From Ovis canadensis (lineage: Eukaryota; Chordata; Mammalia; Artiodactyla; Bovidae): 64,000 nt of DNA. The stretch covers positions 17,400,501 to 17,464,500 of the forward strand of contig NC_091255.1 of assembly GCF_042477335.2 (NCBI RefSeq), given 5' to 3'. Below the pieces are notes generated by a model. The model saw only the letters and a program-made list of their open reading frames with translations. It made no database searches and was not told the DNA's origin. Of this stretch, positions 33,830-46,910 are shown piece by piece. Each line of letters begins with the position of its first letter. Within the stretch, counting starts at the first letter, position 1. Made by a program: the position numbers and the translations under genes.

Positions 33830-34065
33830 GAGAGTGATTACTATTTATTATTTCAGACGCTATTCTAGGACCCTTATATGCTATCTTATTGAATCCCCCA
33901 GACATTGTATAGAGACAACACTTATTTCTACCTTACAGATGTGGAAACTGAGACAAAGGGCTTGAATAACTTATTGTGGGTCACATCTCAAGGATAAGAA
34001 ACTCTGTAATTTGATGACATGTCTGCTGGACTCCAAGTGTCTTCCTATCACTATATTACACTGAA
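33830..34065 (+). mobile_element. MIR SINE upstream of the second OR4D2-type gene
   Basis: Decayed MIR with GATGTGGAAACTGAGACAAAGGG. Counterpart of the copies at 10,665, 22,498 and 60,003. Confidence 0.8.
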
Positions 34066-34270
34066 TTTTTTAAAGCAGGTTGTATATGTCATGAATGGCT
34101 TTAAGATACCTCAAGAATATATATTCCAGTACCAACTGGTACACATTCCAGGACCAAGGCAATTTAGTCAGCATCTGGAGTTATGATATTCACATAGATG
34201 TCCATCATCTAAATTTGGACACTCAGTTTGAGCCTCTGAGCACTAATTCATTGCTGTCTGTGTTTTCTTT

Positions 34271-34272
34271 AG
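34271..34272 (+). other. Probable 3' splice site of the second OR4D2-type gene
   Basis: GTTTTCTTTAG ends 18 bases before the start codon; conserved with both OR4D1-type genes and lost in D2a. Confidence 0.6.
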
Positions 34273-34290
34273 GTGTATGGAGAAGACACC

Positions 34291-35226
34291 ATGGAAACAA
34301 GAAACCACACATGGGTGCCAGAATTTGTCTTCCTGGGGCTCTCACAGACTCAGGAGCTCCAGCTCTTCTTGTTTCTGCTGTTCCTGTTAGTTTATATCAC
34401 TACTGTCATGGGAAACCTCCTCATCATGGTCACGGTGAGCTCTGATTCCAGGCTCCACACACCCATGTATTTTTTGCTCAGAAACCTGGCCGTCATAGAC
34501 CTCTGTTTCTCCTCAGTCACTGCCCCGAAGATGCTGGCAGACTTCCTCTCTAGGAAGAAGACCATATCCTACCAGGGCTGCATGGCCCAGATTTTCTTCT
34601 TCCACTTTCTGGGAGGTGCCATGGTTTTCTTCCTCTCAGTGATGGCCTATGACCGCCTTGTTGCCATCTCCCGGCCCCTCCACTATGTCACCATCATGAA
34701 CACTCAGGTCTGTGTGGGGTTAGTGGTGGCTAGCTGGGTGGGAGGCTTCATCCACTCCATTTCCCAACTGGCTCTGATGCTCCCACTGCCTTTCTGTGGC
34801 CCTAACATCCTAGATAACTTCTACTGTGATGTTCCCCAAGTGCTGAGACTCACCTGCACTGACACCTCCCTCCTGGAGTTCCTTATCATTTCCAACAGTG
34901 GGGTGCTGGTCCTCATCTGGTTCCTCCTCCTCCTGGTCTCCTACTCAGCCATCCTGGTGATGCTGAGGTCCCACTCAGGGCAGGCGAGGAGGAAGGCAGC
35001 TTCCACCTGCACCACCCACATTATCGTGGTGTCTATGGTCTTTGTTCCAAGCATTTACCTCTATGCCCGGCCCTTCACCTCCTTCTCCATGGACAAAGCT
35101 GTGTCCATTAGCCAAACTATCATGACCCCCATGCTCAACCCCATGATCTATACCCTGAGGAACCAGGAGATGCAGGCAGCAGTGAAGGGATTAGGGAGGC
35201 ATCCTCTGGCTTGTAAAAGTGAGTGA
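34291..35226 (+). CDS. OR4D2: Olfactory receptor family 4 subfamily D, OR4D2-type, copy 2 (D2b)
   Basis: Intact 311-residue odorant receptor, the better preserved of the two D2-type genes. Class A GPCR role as for the family: ciliary membrane of olfactory neurons, G-olf, ligand unknown. Seen: NHT glycosylation site at 5-7, [13 protein letters not shown] at 55-67, Cys97, [10 protein letters not shown] at 118-127 (DRL form, which I recall also in human OR4D2), ECL2 cysteines 169/179/189, KAASTCTTH at 235-243, [12 protein letters not shown] at 280-291. The start ATG is supported by alignment and by the 3' splice site 18 bases upstream; a longer frame with a GTG start is ignored. Residues 201-210 read [10 protein letters not shown] as in the D1-type genes, whereas D2a has [10 protein letters not shown], a likely conversion patch. 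Confidence 0.97.
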   Translation: METRNHTWVPEFVFLGLSQTQELQLFLFLLFLLVYITTVMGNLLIMVTVSSDSRLHTPMYFLLRNLAVIDLCFSSVTAPKMLADFLSRKKTISYQGCMAQIFFFHFLGGAMVFFLSVMAYDRLVAISRPLHYVTIMNTQVCVGLVVASWVGGFIHSISQLALMLPLPFCGPNILDNFYCDVPQVLRLTCTDTSLLEFLIISNSGVLVLIWFLLLLVSYSAILVMLRSHSGQARRKAASTCTTHIIVVSMVFVPSIYLYARPFTSFSMDKAVSISQTIMTPMLNPMIYTLRNQEMQAAVKGLGRHPLACKSE

Positions 35227-35913
35227 CAGTGGGTTCCTCACTTCTCTTTGACCTTGTTTTCTTTGTAGAGTGGGCATAGAGAGCTACTGTATCTCCCCTG
35301 TTCATAACTTGTGTTTTTGTTGTATGGATTATCATAGAAGTGAATGCATAGTGAACCTAAGCAACTTACTCAGAGTTTTTAGCAAAATTGATAATATCCT
35401 TATTTTTTAATTTTGATGTTGATTTGAATACTCCTGTGACAAGAAGATGCATTGTCATGGAAGCATTCTGGAAAGTCACACCTTCTTTTCTGCCATCTTG
35501 GTGGACAGTTTCCTCTTAGGATGACAGCATTCCTCCAGAAAAGCAGTTCTTTTTCCTGTACCTGACCCCCTTTTCACAGGACCCCTTTTTGTGTGAGTCT
35601 GGATTGTTGGAAACTGCACAGGATCCAGAGCCTGAAATTGGAGACTTTAACCAACACTTACCCCATGGATGACCTTGAATGAGATACCTGGCCTCTCTCG
35701 AACTCATAACTTCTTCCTCAACAAACTTGCTAAAATTAATATGTGACCCCAAACCTTCCAGTAACAGAATCAGAAATTGTGACAAAACATTGAATGATCC
35801 ATATAATTGTATTTTTTATTTTCAAATTGGAAATTATTATGAGTATTCAGATATTTTCACTGTATATTTTAATATAGTATAATAATTATTACAAGTAAAA
35901 AGTCATGTGTAAA
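35227..35913. other. 3' flank of the second OR4D2-type gene
   Basis: Non-coding, aligned with 12,064-12,870 after the first OR4D2-type gene. No functional site identified. Confidence 0.6.
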
Positions 35914-36118
35914 ACTCATTGGAAAAGACCCTTATGCTCAGAAAGACTGATGGTAAAGGAGAAGAGGGCAGCAGAAGATGAGATGGTTAGATAGCATCAT
36001 CGACCCAATGGTCATGAATTTAAGCAAACTCAGGGAGGTAGTGAAGGACAGGTGAGCCTGGAGTGCTGCAGTCCATGGGGTCACAAAGAGTCAAACAAGA
36101 CTTAGTAACTGAACAAAA
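35914..36118 (+). mobile_element. BovB 3' terminal fragment, old
   Basis: Sense copy of the last 200 bases of BovB: CTCATTGGAAAAGACCCTTATGC to TTAGTAACTGAACAAAAAC. It is diverged. Absent from unit A near 12,865. Confidence 0.82.
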
Positions 36119-36259
36119 ACAAATGTATATACATTATAATATACAACATTATCAATATATTGTATAAACTATTGTATATTGTATACAATAGTCAGTTCAA
36201 GAATCACATGGTACCAGTGACTTCCCTATAGGTGCTCTCTACCACATCACTTCTTCCCA

Positions 36260-37760
36260 AATGAAAGCACTTTCTTGAATTTTGTGTTTATCATTCCATC
36301 ATTTATAAAAATAATCTCACTACACCTTTGCATAATCAACATATTGTTTTATTTTGCTTTCTTGAGCTTTATACAAATATTAGACTGTATATAATATTCT
36401 GGGGTTTGCTTTTTTTCACTCCACATCATGTTTCTAAACGCCACATGTTACTTCGTTTGGCTGTAGTGTTATTTTTTTTGCTGTATAATATTCCTTTGTG
36501 AGAATAAGCTTAGTGGGATTGTTTCAGGTTTTCTGTTGCAAACAGTGCTCTTTTGAATTTTCTTCTACTTGTCTCCAATTGTTATGTTGAGGAACTATGT
36601 GTCATCATATATTTTAAAGTGGAATTGCTGAGCCATGAGATCTTCAAAGATTTACCTTTACAAAATCATGCCAAATTCTTTCCCAAAGTTGTTAATGCAT
36701 TGCATTTCATCAGCAGTGTTGAAGTAGTCCTATTGATTCATATCCTCCTAATATTAGCTATTGTCAGATTTCTTTATTTTTGCTAATTAAGTGGGTAAAA
36801 AAATGAAATTTCACTGTAGTCTTAATTTGCATTTCTCTAACATTTCCTCCCATACTTTTTATTGTATGCAGGTTTCTCATGAATGCATTTTGTTCCCTTT
36901 CCTCTGACTTTTTCTGTTCAGTGTATGAGTTCTTACGTAATTTAGTGGTTGATCTATTATCACCTATATTTATTACAGTACTTTCTTCCACTTTGTGATT
37001 TGCCTTCTCTATTTTTTGTGTTAGTTTTTATGTAGTCAGTTTTATTTTAGTGTTAGTTCATATTGAAATCTTATTTTTTTAAATTGCTTTTTATCCAGAG
37101 GACAAAATGATATGATATTCTGCGATGTAGTTCTTCTAGCTTTAAAAAATGTTTAAAAGCATTTTTAACTTTTTGAAAAATCTCACACTTACAGAATATG
37201 TGCAAGTAGAGCATAACGCACTTTTTCCCTGAAAGTTTGAGGGTAAGTTACAATCTTGATGCCCACTAATCCCTAACATTTGTGTGCATTTTCTGCAAAA
37301 AGACATTTCCACCAATACTGCTGTACAGTCAGGTGTGGCATTTTTGTGACTGACTTTACCAGGAATATTACAGAAGTCGCATAAGAGATTTTGCTATGTC
37401 CTGTTACTAATGTCTCATCACTTTGATTACTAAGAGGTGTTCATTAGGCTTATCACTAAAGTTATTCATTTTCCCTTGGAAGTTAGTAAATATTTTGTGG
37501 GAAAGTACTTTGAGACTATGTGAATATCTAGTTTCTTACCAAACTTCCAATTTATTCATTTATTTATTTATGCCTGTGTGAAATTAATTTTCCTTTTTTG
37601 TTCATTAAGTTATAATTTATTATTATCATGACTTATTTTGATGCTCCACTTACCCCAGAATTGGCTGGTCAGAGTCTGTAAGCTGGCTTCTGTGTTCTTT
37701 TTATTGTTTGAGCACTTTTTTTCTTACTGGCCCAGTGAAATGTCCCATGCTTATTTTATG
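36260..37760 (-). mobile_element. Old L1 (L1ME/L1MB-like) 3' portion
   Basis: Unit B counterpart of 12,980-14,270, less interrupted and with extra 3' untranslated sequence (GTGGGAAAGTACTTTGAGACTATG). Contains GTATAATATTCC and GTGGAATTGCTGAGCCATGAG. Confidence 0.68.
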
Positions 37761-38095
37761 CTTTCTCTGCTCCAGCTCTGGAATCACCTATTTCAGTAAA
37801 CAGTCCTGCTTCCTTTGAGGAGAATGGTAGTGAAAGGCAAATCTGAGTGCTGGGTGTGCTCGTATATAACAGTCCCATTCAATTTTTGTGTATCTATCAT
37901 CTATCTATCTACCTCTATCATCCGTGTAACTAATGAAAATCATATATTCACACAGATATTTCCATTTCCAATGGAACACCATAGAATTCAATTTTTCTTT
38001 TTCTTTACTTATAATTCCTTTCTCTGGTGAGGAACCTGGCTCCCATTATTATTTATATATATATAAAGTTATTATATATTTATATTATTCTTTAT

Positions 38096-39107
38096 CAGTT
38101 CAGTTCAGTTGCTCAGTCGTGCCCAACTCTGCAACTTCATGAAACACAGTACACCAGGCCTCCCAGTCCATCACCAACTCCTGGAGTCTACCCAAACTCA
38201 TGTCCATTGAGTCGGTGATGCCATCTAACCATCTCATCTTCTGTTGTCCCCTTCTCCTCCTGCCTTCAATCTTTCCCAACATCAAGGTCTTTTCCAATGA
38301 GTCAGCTCTTCGCATCAGGTGGCCAAAGTATTGGAGCTTCAGCTTCAACATCAGTCCTTCCAATGAACATTCAGGACTGATCTCCTTTAGGATGGACTGG
38401 TTGGATCTCCTTGCAGTCCAAGGGACTCTCAAGAGTCTTCTCCAACACCATAGTTCAAAAGCATCGATTCTTCTGTGCTCATCTTTCTTTATAGTCCAAC
38501 TCTCACATCCATACATGACTACTGGAAAAACCATAGTCTTGACTAGACGGACCTTTGTGGACAAAATAATGTCTCTGATTTTTAAAAATATGCTGTTTAG
38601 GTTGGTCATAACTTTCCTTCCAAGAAGTACGTGTCTTTTAATTTCATGGCTGCAATCACCATCTGCAGTGATTTTGGAGCCTGCCAAAATAAAGTCTGCC
38701 ACTGTTTCCACTGTTTCCCCATCTATTTGCCATGAAGTGATGGGACAAGATGCCATGATCTTAGTTTTCTGAATGTTGAGCTTTAAGCAAACTTTTTTGC
38801 TCTCCTCTTTCACTTTCATCAAGAGGATCTTTAGTTCTTCTTCACTTTTTGCCATAAGGGTGGTGTCATCTGCATATCTGAGGTTACTGATATTTCTCCC
38901 GGCAATCTGTATTCCAGCTTGTACTTCATCCAGCCCAGCATTTCTCATTATGTACTCTGCATATAAATTAAATAAGCAGGGTGACAATATACAGCCTTGA
39001 TGTACTCCTTTTCCTATTTGGAACCAGTCTGTTGTTCCATGTCCAGTTCTAACTGTTGCTTCCTGACCTGCATATAGGTTTCGCAAGAGGCAGGTCAGGT
39101 GATCTGG
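38096..39107 (-). mobile_element. BovB LINE, 5'-truncated, 328-codon open frame
   Basis: Antisense BovB flanked by an exact 13-base duplication TATTATTCTTTAT (38,083-38,095 and 39,108-39,120). It retains an open frame across the reverse transcriptase C-terminal part ([33 protein letters not shown]) and the tail domain ([18 protein letters not shown]). It has no 5' end, promoter or endonuclease, so it is a dead copy, but a little-decayed one. Absent from unit A. Confidence 0.94.
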
Positions 39108-39120
39108 TATTATTCTTTAT

Positions 39121-40969
39121 ATATATATATAATTATATATTATATATATTTCAAATCACATAAAATTAATTATTTAATTCACCCTTTCTATGCAAACATC
39201 TCCCATAGTAATTCTGTCTACATTTCCACTCTCCTGATACTTTCCTCACTGCACTTGGGCCTTGGTATCACACAGCAGGTCAGCTCCCTGCTCAGATGCT
39301 TTTCTTACCTTACTCATGTTCCATCAGAACCTTCCAATGTGGAAACCCTCCTCACCCTGCTTGTGCTCTGACAGTTAACATCAGGCTCCACCTCTGTATA
39401 GACACCTTTCTCATCCATTTGGAGATATGCTACCTAAACTGAGTCATCCTGCTATAGGAACAGTCTTCTCGTCTTGAGTTAACACCACAGTGGGTAGCTC
39501 GAAAAGGAGACTCAGACTCTGACTACCCTTTCTGGGCCCTATCTTGAGGACACGCTAATTAATTGTATTTTCATTCTACATTCAGAAGAAAATTCCTCAG
39601 TGCTACTTTCCAGCCCTCTATTAAAGTTTCCATTTCTGAAAACATGTTTTAATTCCCAAGAATTCTTTTTTGCTCTATAATTTTTTCGTACATTATTTTT
39701 TCATGCCCTTGTTTTATGGATATTATACCTTCTTGCTTCTCTCAACAGATGTTAGCTAAATAAACTTTTTTCCTGTTTCTTATGTCATTTTGGTTTTGCT
39801 TCGCATTCATTTTCCTATTTATTTGTTTCTTCCTTTTGTGTTAGTGGCCTTCCTTAATCCCTGGTGATCCCTGGCTACCTACACTCAAGAGCAAGGCAGT
39901 ACCTCTCTTTATGTTAAAATTTGTACCCCTCTTTATGTTAAAACTTTCAGACTTCATTTTAGGAGCTCAGGTGTATATCAGCTGTTTACTGGAAGTCACC
40001 CAAATGCCAAAACATGGAGGTACATTTTTCTGGAGTTACTGTTTCTGCAAATAAAAATTCTGCTTTCCTGTCTTTTCACCTTGAGTTAAACACTCAGATT
40101 TAACTCAATTTGGGGAGAATGATGGGTCCCAGTACCTCTTTAGAGAGTAAATTCTTATCTGACCTTCTTCTCTCATTTACATGCATTTGAGTACATGACC
40201 TCTGCTGTTAAGAGTTTTTCTGTATAAGACAGACTTTGCATCTCTCAACCTGCTGTTGCCTCTGGTCCATCATGTTCAGTCCATATTGCAGGTGCTTTAT
40301 AAGATGATAGTCTTGTTTTGGGGGGTCTACTCAAAGCCATTCTTAGCCACTTCCCCTTTGTTTGTCCCGCAGCAAAATTGTGCACTTTCCTAAAACATTT
40401 AGAAGCAAGGCTTCCTGAAGTGTGTATCTGATCCAGGATTGAAAATTTCAACAAAAAATGTATTAGCCAAGGAGCTGCTAGAGAAGGTTTCTGCTCCATG
40501 ATTACAGGCAAGATATGCAGAAGCGACTTCCCCCAAATGTATCATCACCTCCAGCCCTTGAATGAGATGTGTGAGGACACACACCATAATGAAGCATGGA
40601 GGCATCCTGGCTCATGAGGGAGAGGTCAAGGGCACCACAGACTCACTGAACCAGTGTCCTGATATCACTGAGTTAGTGGGTCCCTGGGGGCTCACAGTCT
40701 TCCACTCCTGATTTTTCTTAATATTTTTAATCTTCCTCCTTCTTTCTTAGCTCGCAACTCCTGTTCCCTTTCTCCTCTACCTCTTCACTCTCCTCACATC
40801 TTTAACAACTTTGAAGTTGGGATGGGCTGAATTGAGGACAGAGGAAAAGTCATAGGACTTTAACTACTCTGATTAAGTCTTTTATGAAACAAGATGTGGT
40901 ATGAATAAACAGAGGAGCCATATACCGCTCTGTCCATCCTCTCAACTCTCCCCTCTGTCCTCCTCCCTG
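39121..40969. other. Intergenic DNA, partly shared with unit A
   Basis: A TA-rich run to 39,150, then non-coding DNA; 39,765-40,970 aligns with 14,930-16,230. No gene identified. Confidence 0.6.
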
Positions 40970-41470
40970 CTGCCACTGAGGCCCTACTAAGTAGGTCATT
41001 CTTCTGCGTAATGTCCTCCCCTGGTTCTCACCACCCTCAAGGTAAAACCTAAATGTATGGACCTGGTCCCTTAGCACAATTCAGAGTGATCCCTGCCTTC
41101 TCTCCACCTAATGTCCCACCACTTCCTCTGTGCTCCAGCCTTGTCGAGGCTTTCAAGGGTCATGGAGGGTATGCTGTACCATTTCATCTCTGGTTTCTGT
41201 TCTTCCTGCCAGATACCCACTTTCCCTCCTTTGTCTGCCTAACAGACTTGAACTTCACTTCTGTTTAAATATCATCTCCTCTCCAAAGACTTCCTTCTCT
41301 CCCAGTCATGGTTATTTGCTCAGTCTTATAACCTTGGAGCATTCCCCTAGTAGAGCTCTCTCCTCTCTGAAATGCCTTTATTTTCCCCATCAGCAGCTGA
41401 GTTCCTTGAGAGGAGAATGTAGTCTTATTTTTGTATCCTCAGCATTGAGTATAGAGGTGGACTCAAGCTA
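40970..41470 (+). mobile_element. L2 LINE 3' portion
   Basis: Unit B counterpart of 16,230-16,770, with TTTAAATATCATCTCCTCTCC and CAGCAGCTGAGTTCCTTGAG. Confidence 0.6.
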
Positions 41471-41489
41471 CCTTTTACTGCTCTCTTAC

Positions 41490-42060
41490 TCTTAAAAAAG
41501 ATAACCCTCAATTCTGTTAACAAATTGATCTAAAACAAATAGCCAAATACTTCTCCAGCAAAGATGGGTTCATTTGGGACCAGCAGAGAATTGCAATTCA
41601 GGGTCTGCACCCTTGGTGAGCCGTGTGCAAGTCCTTCAGGGCAAGAGAAGAAGAATGCATTTATACAGAAGGGAAAGGAGAGTGGGAGACTGCAGTAACA
41701 AAGTGTCCATGGCTCTTCACAGACTGAATCCTTGCCAGTCTTTTCATTGGAAGTAGGGAAGCCTTTGTTCTTCTTTTTGGTTTTGGAGGTTGTCGTAGGG
41801 TGTGAGAACTCCTCCATCTGTTCTCCTGATTTTACTTAATTGATGTTTTGGTTTATTAATTTTTTAAAGCATTTATTGAACTTTCACAATGGGCCAAGTA
41901 ACACAAAACAATAATACACTGGAATCATTTCTCTAAAGCAGACAAATTCCATACAGTCCCACACTGAGGAATCAACTTGGAGGCTGAGATGTGGCTTAGT
42001 AGATACTTTATCATCTTATGTGTCTTGAGAAAAGAAATATATAGACAGAAAAAACAATGG
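41490..42060. other. Unidentified segment, no counterpart in unit A
   Basis: Non-coding with a repetitive look (CTTCTCCAGCAAAGATGGG, then TTGCAATTCAGGGTCTGCACC). I cannot place it in a family. Absent from unit A near 16,780. Confidence 0.4.
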
Positions 42061-42089
42061 CTTTTTAAAAATAAAAGTATTTGTTTTTT

Positions 42090-43262
42090 AAAAGAATGAT
42101 AATTGCTTTGCAGAATTTTGTTGTTTTCTGTCACACCTCAACATGAATCAGTCATAGGTATACATACATCCTCTCCCTTTTGAAGCTCACTCCCATCTCC
42201 CTCCCCATCCCACCCGTCTAGGTTGATACAGAGCATACAGCAAATTCCCATTAGCTATCTATTTTACACATGGTAATGTAAATTTCCATGTTACTCTCAT
42301 CATACATATCACCATCTCACCCTCTCCTCCCCTCTCCCACGACCATAGGTCTATACTTTTTGTCTGTTTCTCCACTGATGACCTGCAAATAAATTCTTCA
42401 TTACCATTTTTCTAGATTCTGTATATATGTGTTGGAATACGATATTTATCTTTCTCTATCTGACTTACTTCACTCTGGATAATAGGCTCTAGGTTCATCC
42501 ACCTCATTAGAACTGACTTAAATGCATTCCTTTTTATGGCTGAGTAATATTCCATTGTGTATATGTACCACTTCTTTATCTATTCATCTGTCAATGGACA
42601 TCTAGATTGCTTTCATGTTTTAGCTATTGTAAATAGTGCTGCAGTGAACAATGGGATACATGTATCTCTTTCAGTTTTTATTTCCTCAGGGTATATGCCT
42701 AGGAGTGGGATTGCTGAGTCACATTGTGGTTTTATACCTAGCTTTTTAAGGAATCTCCATACCATCTTCCATTGTGGCTGCATCAATTTACATTCCCATC
42801 AACAGTGCAAGAACAATCTCTTTTCTCCACACCCTCTCCAGCATTTATTGTTGTAGACTTTTGATGATGGCCATTCTAACTGGTGTGAGGTAATATTTCA
42901 TTCTAATTTTGATTTGCATTTCTCTAATAATGAGCAATGTTGAGCATTTTTTCAAGTGTTTATTAGCCTTCTGTATGTCTTCTTTGGAAAAATGGCTGTT
43001 TAGGTCTGTTACCCACTTTTTGATTGGGTTGTTTGCTTTTTTGGAATTGAGTTGTATGAGCTGCTAGCATATTTTGGAAATTAATCCTTTGTCAGTTGTT
43101 TCAGTTGCTATTATTTTCTCCCATTCTGAGGGTTGGCTTTTCACCTTACTTATAGTTTCTTTTGCTGCATAAAAGCATCTAAGTTTAATGAGGTCCCATT
43201 TGTTTACTTTTGTTCTTATTTCCATTACTATAGGAGGTGGGTCATAGAGAATCTTACTTGGA
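42090..43262 (-). mobile_element. L1 3' portion, intermediate age
   Basis: Antisense L1 3' untranslated region and ORF2 C-terminal region: GGCTGAGTAATATTCCATTG, ATTGCTGAGTCACATTGTGG, TCTTTGGAAAAATGGCTGTT. It is cut at 43,262 by another L1 3' end. Confidence 0.85.
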
Positions 43263-43703
43263 TTTATTTTTTTTTATGTATATAGTGCCTCACTTTTATT
43301 TATTTTCTAAAATTAATTAGTATATTTATTTTACTTTACAAAATTGTATTGGTTTTCCATACATTGACTTGAATCCATCATGACTGTACATGTGTTCCCC
43401 ATCCTGAACTCCCATCTCACCTCCCTCCCCATCCCATCCCTCTGGGTCATCCCAATGCACCAGGCCCAAGTACCCTGTATCATGCATCAAACCTGGACTG
43501 GTGATTCGCTTCACATATGATATTTTACATGTTTCAATGCCATTCTCCCAAATCATCCTGCCCTCTCCCTCTCCCACAGAGTCCAAAAGACTGTTCAGTA
43601 CATCTGTGTCTCTTTCTGTCTCACATATAGGGTTATCATTACCTTCTTTCTAAATTCCATATATATGCATTAGCATACTGTATTGGTGTTTTTCTTTCTG
43701 GCT
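43263..43703 (-). mobile_element. L1 3' end fragment (ruminant L1)
   Basis: Antisense ruminant L1 3' end (TTTACAAAATTGTATTGGTT, CATGCATCAAACCTGG) ending at GTTTTTCTTTCTGGC, where BovB sequence begins. Confidence 0.87.
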
Positions 43704-46075
43704 TCAGTTCAGTTCAGTTCAGTCACTCAGTCGTGTCCGACTCCATGAATCGCAGCACGCCAGGCCTCCCTGTCCATCACCATCTCCCGGAGTACACTCA
43801 GACTCACGTCCATCGAGTCCGTGATGCCATCCAGCCATCTCATCCTCTGTCGTCCCCTTCTCCTCCTGCCCCCAATCCCTCCCAGCATCAGAGTCTTTTC
43901 CAATGAGTCAACTCTTCTCATGAGGTGGCCAAAGTACTGGAGTTTCAGCTTCAGCATCATTCCTTCCAAAGAAATCCCAGGACTGATCTCCTTCAGAATG
44001 GACTGGTTGGATCTCCTTGCAGTCCAAGGGACTCTCAAGAGTCTTCTCCAACACCACAGTTCAAAAGCATAAATTCTTCGGTGCTCAGCCTTTTTCACAG
44101 TCCAACTCTCACATCCATACATGACCACAGGAAAAACCATAGCCTTGACTAGACGGACCTTAGTCGGCAAAGTAATGTCTCTGTTTTTGAATATACTATC
44201 TAGGTTGGTCATAACTTTTCTTCCAAGGAGTAAGCGTCTTTTAATTTCATGGCTGCAGTCACCATCTGCAGTGATTTTGGAGCCCCCAAAAATAAAGTCT
44301 GACACTTTCTGTTTCCCCATCTATTTCCCATGAAGTCATGGGACCAGATGCCATGATCTTCGTTTTCTAAATGTTGAGCTTTAAGTCAACTTTTTCACTC
44401 TCCTCTTTCACTTTCATCAAGAGGCTTTTTAGTTCCTCTTCACTTTCTGCCATAAAGGTGGTGTCATCTGCATATCTGAGGTTATTGATATTTCTCCCGG
44501 CAATCTTGATTCCAGCTTGTGTTTTTTCCAGTCCAGCGTTTCTCATGAAGTTCTCTGCATAGAAGTTAAATAAGCAGGGTGACAATATACAGCCTTGATG
44601 TACTCCTTTTCCTATCTGGAACCACTCTGTTGTTTCATGTCCAGTTCTGACTGCTGCTTCCTGACCTGCATAGAGATTTCACCAGAGGCAGGTCAGGTGG
44701 TCTGGTATTCCCATCTCTTTCAGAATTTTCCACAGTTTCTTGTGATCCACACAGTCAAAGGCTTTGGCATAGGCAATAAAGCAGAAATAGATATTTTTCT
44801 GGAACTCTCTTGCTTTTTCCATGATCCAGCAGATATTGGCAATTTGATCTCTGGTTCTTCTGCCTTTTCTAAAACCAGCTTGAACATCAGGAAGTTCATG
44901 GTTCACGTATTGCTGAAGCCTGGCTTGGAGAATTTTGAGCATTACTTTATTAGCATGTGAGGTAAGTGCAATTGTGCGGTAGTTTGAGCATTCTTTGGCA
45001 TTGCCTTTCTTTGGGATTGGAATGAGAACTGACTTTTCCAGTCCTGTGGCCACTGCTGAGTTTTCCAAATTTGCTGGCATATTGAGTGCAGCACTTTCAC
45101 AGCATCATCTTTCAGGATTTGAAATACCTCAACTGGAATGCCATCACCTCCACTAGCTTTGTTCATAGCGATGCTTTCCAAGGCCCACTTGACTTCACAT
45201 TTCAGGATGTCTGGCTCTAGATTAGTGATCACACCATCATGATTATCTGGGTCGTGAAGATCTTTTTTGTATGGTTCTGTGTATTCTTGCCACCTCTTCT
45301 TAATATCTTCTGCTTCTGTTAGGTCCAGACCATTTCTGTCCTTTATCGAGCCCATCTTTGCATGAAATATTCCCTTGGTATCTCTAATTTTCTTGAAGAG
45401 ATCTCTAGTCTTTCCCATTCTGTTGTTTTCCTCTATTTCTTTGCATTGATCACTGAAGAAGGCTTTCTTTTCTCTTCTTCCTATTCTTTGGAACTCTGTA
45501 TTCAGATGCTTATATCTTTCCTTTGCTTTTCACCTCTCTTCTTTTCACAGCTATTTTTAAGGCCTCCCTAGACAGCCATTTTTCTTTTTTGCATTTCTTT
45601 TCCATGGGGATGGTCGTGATCCCTGTCTCCTGTACAATGTCACGAACCTCAGTCCATAGTTCATCAGGCACTCTATCTATCAGATCTAGGCCCTTAAATC
45701 TATTTCTCACTTCTACTGTATAATCATAAAGGATTTGATTTAGGTCATACCTGAATGGTCTAGCGGTTTTCACTACTTTCTTCAATTTGAGTCTGAATTT
45801 GGTAATAAGGAGTTCATGATCTGAGCCACAGTCAGCTCCTGGTCTTGTTTTTGTTGACTGCATAGAGCTTCTCCATCTTTGGCTGCAAAGAATATAATCA
45901 ATCTGATTTTGGTGTTGACCATCTGGTGATGTTCATGTGTAGAATCTTCTATGGTGTTGTTGGAAGAAGGTGTTTGCTATGACCAGTGCATTTTCTTGAC
46001 AAAACTCCATTAGTCTTTGCCCTGCTTCATTCCGCATTCCAAGGCCAAATTTGCCTGTTACTCCAGGTGTTTCTT

Positions 46076-46259
46076 TTTCTTTTTTTTTTCATTTCAGCAT
46101 AGTATTTTATTTTTTTTCTATTAGTATTTGTTTATTTTTTTTTCTTTATGAGTATTAACATTTTATTTTATTTTTTTTTTTAAATTTTAAAATCTTTAAT
46201 TCTTACATGCATTCCCAAACATGAACCCCCCTCCCACCTCCCTCCCCATAACATCTTTC
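46076..46259 (-). mobile_element. L1 3' end inserted in BovB, with target duplication
   Basis: T-rich on the + strand for about 120 bases, then the L1 3' segment ACATGCATTCCCAAACATG. Flanked by the 16-base duplication ACTCCAGGTGTTTCTT at 46,060-46,075 and 46,260-46,275, in the endonuclease coding region. It proves that L1 was active here after the BovB landed. Confidence 0.95.
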
Positions 46260-46910
46260 ACTCCAGGTGTTTCTTGACTTCCTACTTTTGCATTCCAGTC
46301 CCCTATGATGAAAAGGACATCTTTTTTGGGTATTAGTTCTAAAAGGTCTTGTAGGTCTTCATAGAACCGTTCAACTTCAGCTTCTTCACCATTACCAGTT
46401 GGGGCACAGACTTGGATAACTGTGATATTGAATGGTTTGCCTTGGAGATGAACAGAGATCATTCTGTCATTTTTGAGATTGCATCCAAGTACTGCATTTC
46501 GGAATCTTTTGTTGACCATGATGGCTACTCCCTTTCTTCTGAGGGATTCCTGCCCGCAGTAGTAGATATAATGGTCATCTGAGTTAAATTCACCGTTTCC
46601 AGTCCATTTTAGTTCACTGATTCCTAGAATGTTGATGTTCACTCTTGCCATCTCTTGTTTGACCACTTCCAATTTGCCTTGATTCGTGGACCTGACATTC
46701 CAGGTTCCTATGCAATATTGCTCTTTACAGCATCGGACCTTGCTTCTATCACCAGTCACATCCACAGCTGGGTATTGTTTTTGCTTTGGCTTCATCCCTT
46801 CATTCTTTCTGGAGTTATTTCTCCACTGATCTCCAGTAGCGTATTGGGCACCTACTGACCTGGGGAGTTCCTCTTTCAGTATCCTATCATTTTGCCTTTT
46901 CATACTGTTC

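Noticed and set aside
38100-39086. 328-codon antisense frame, the longest in the window
   Set aside because: BovB reverse transcriptase tail flanked by a 13-base target duplication; a truncated LINE copy, not a host gene.
43704-43730. Short direct repeats of CAGTT (also near 48,703 and 12,575) as a possible array
   Set aside because: These are the normal terminal repeats of the BovB 3' end; no spacers, not a CRISPR-like array.
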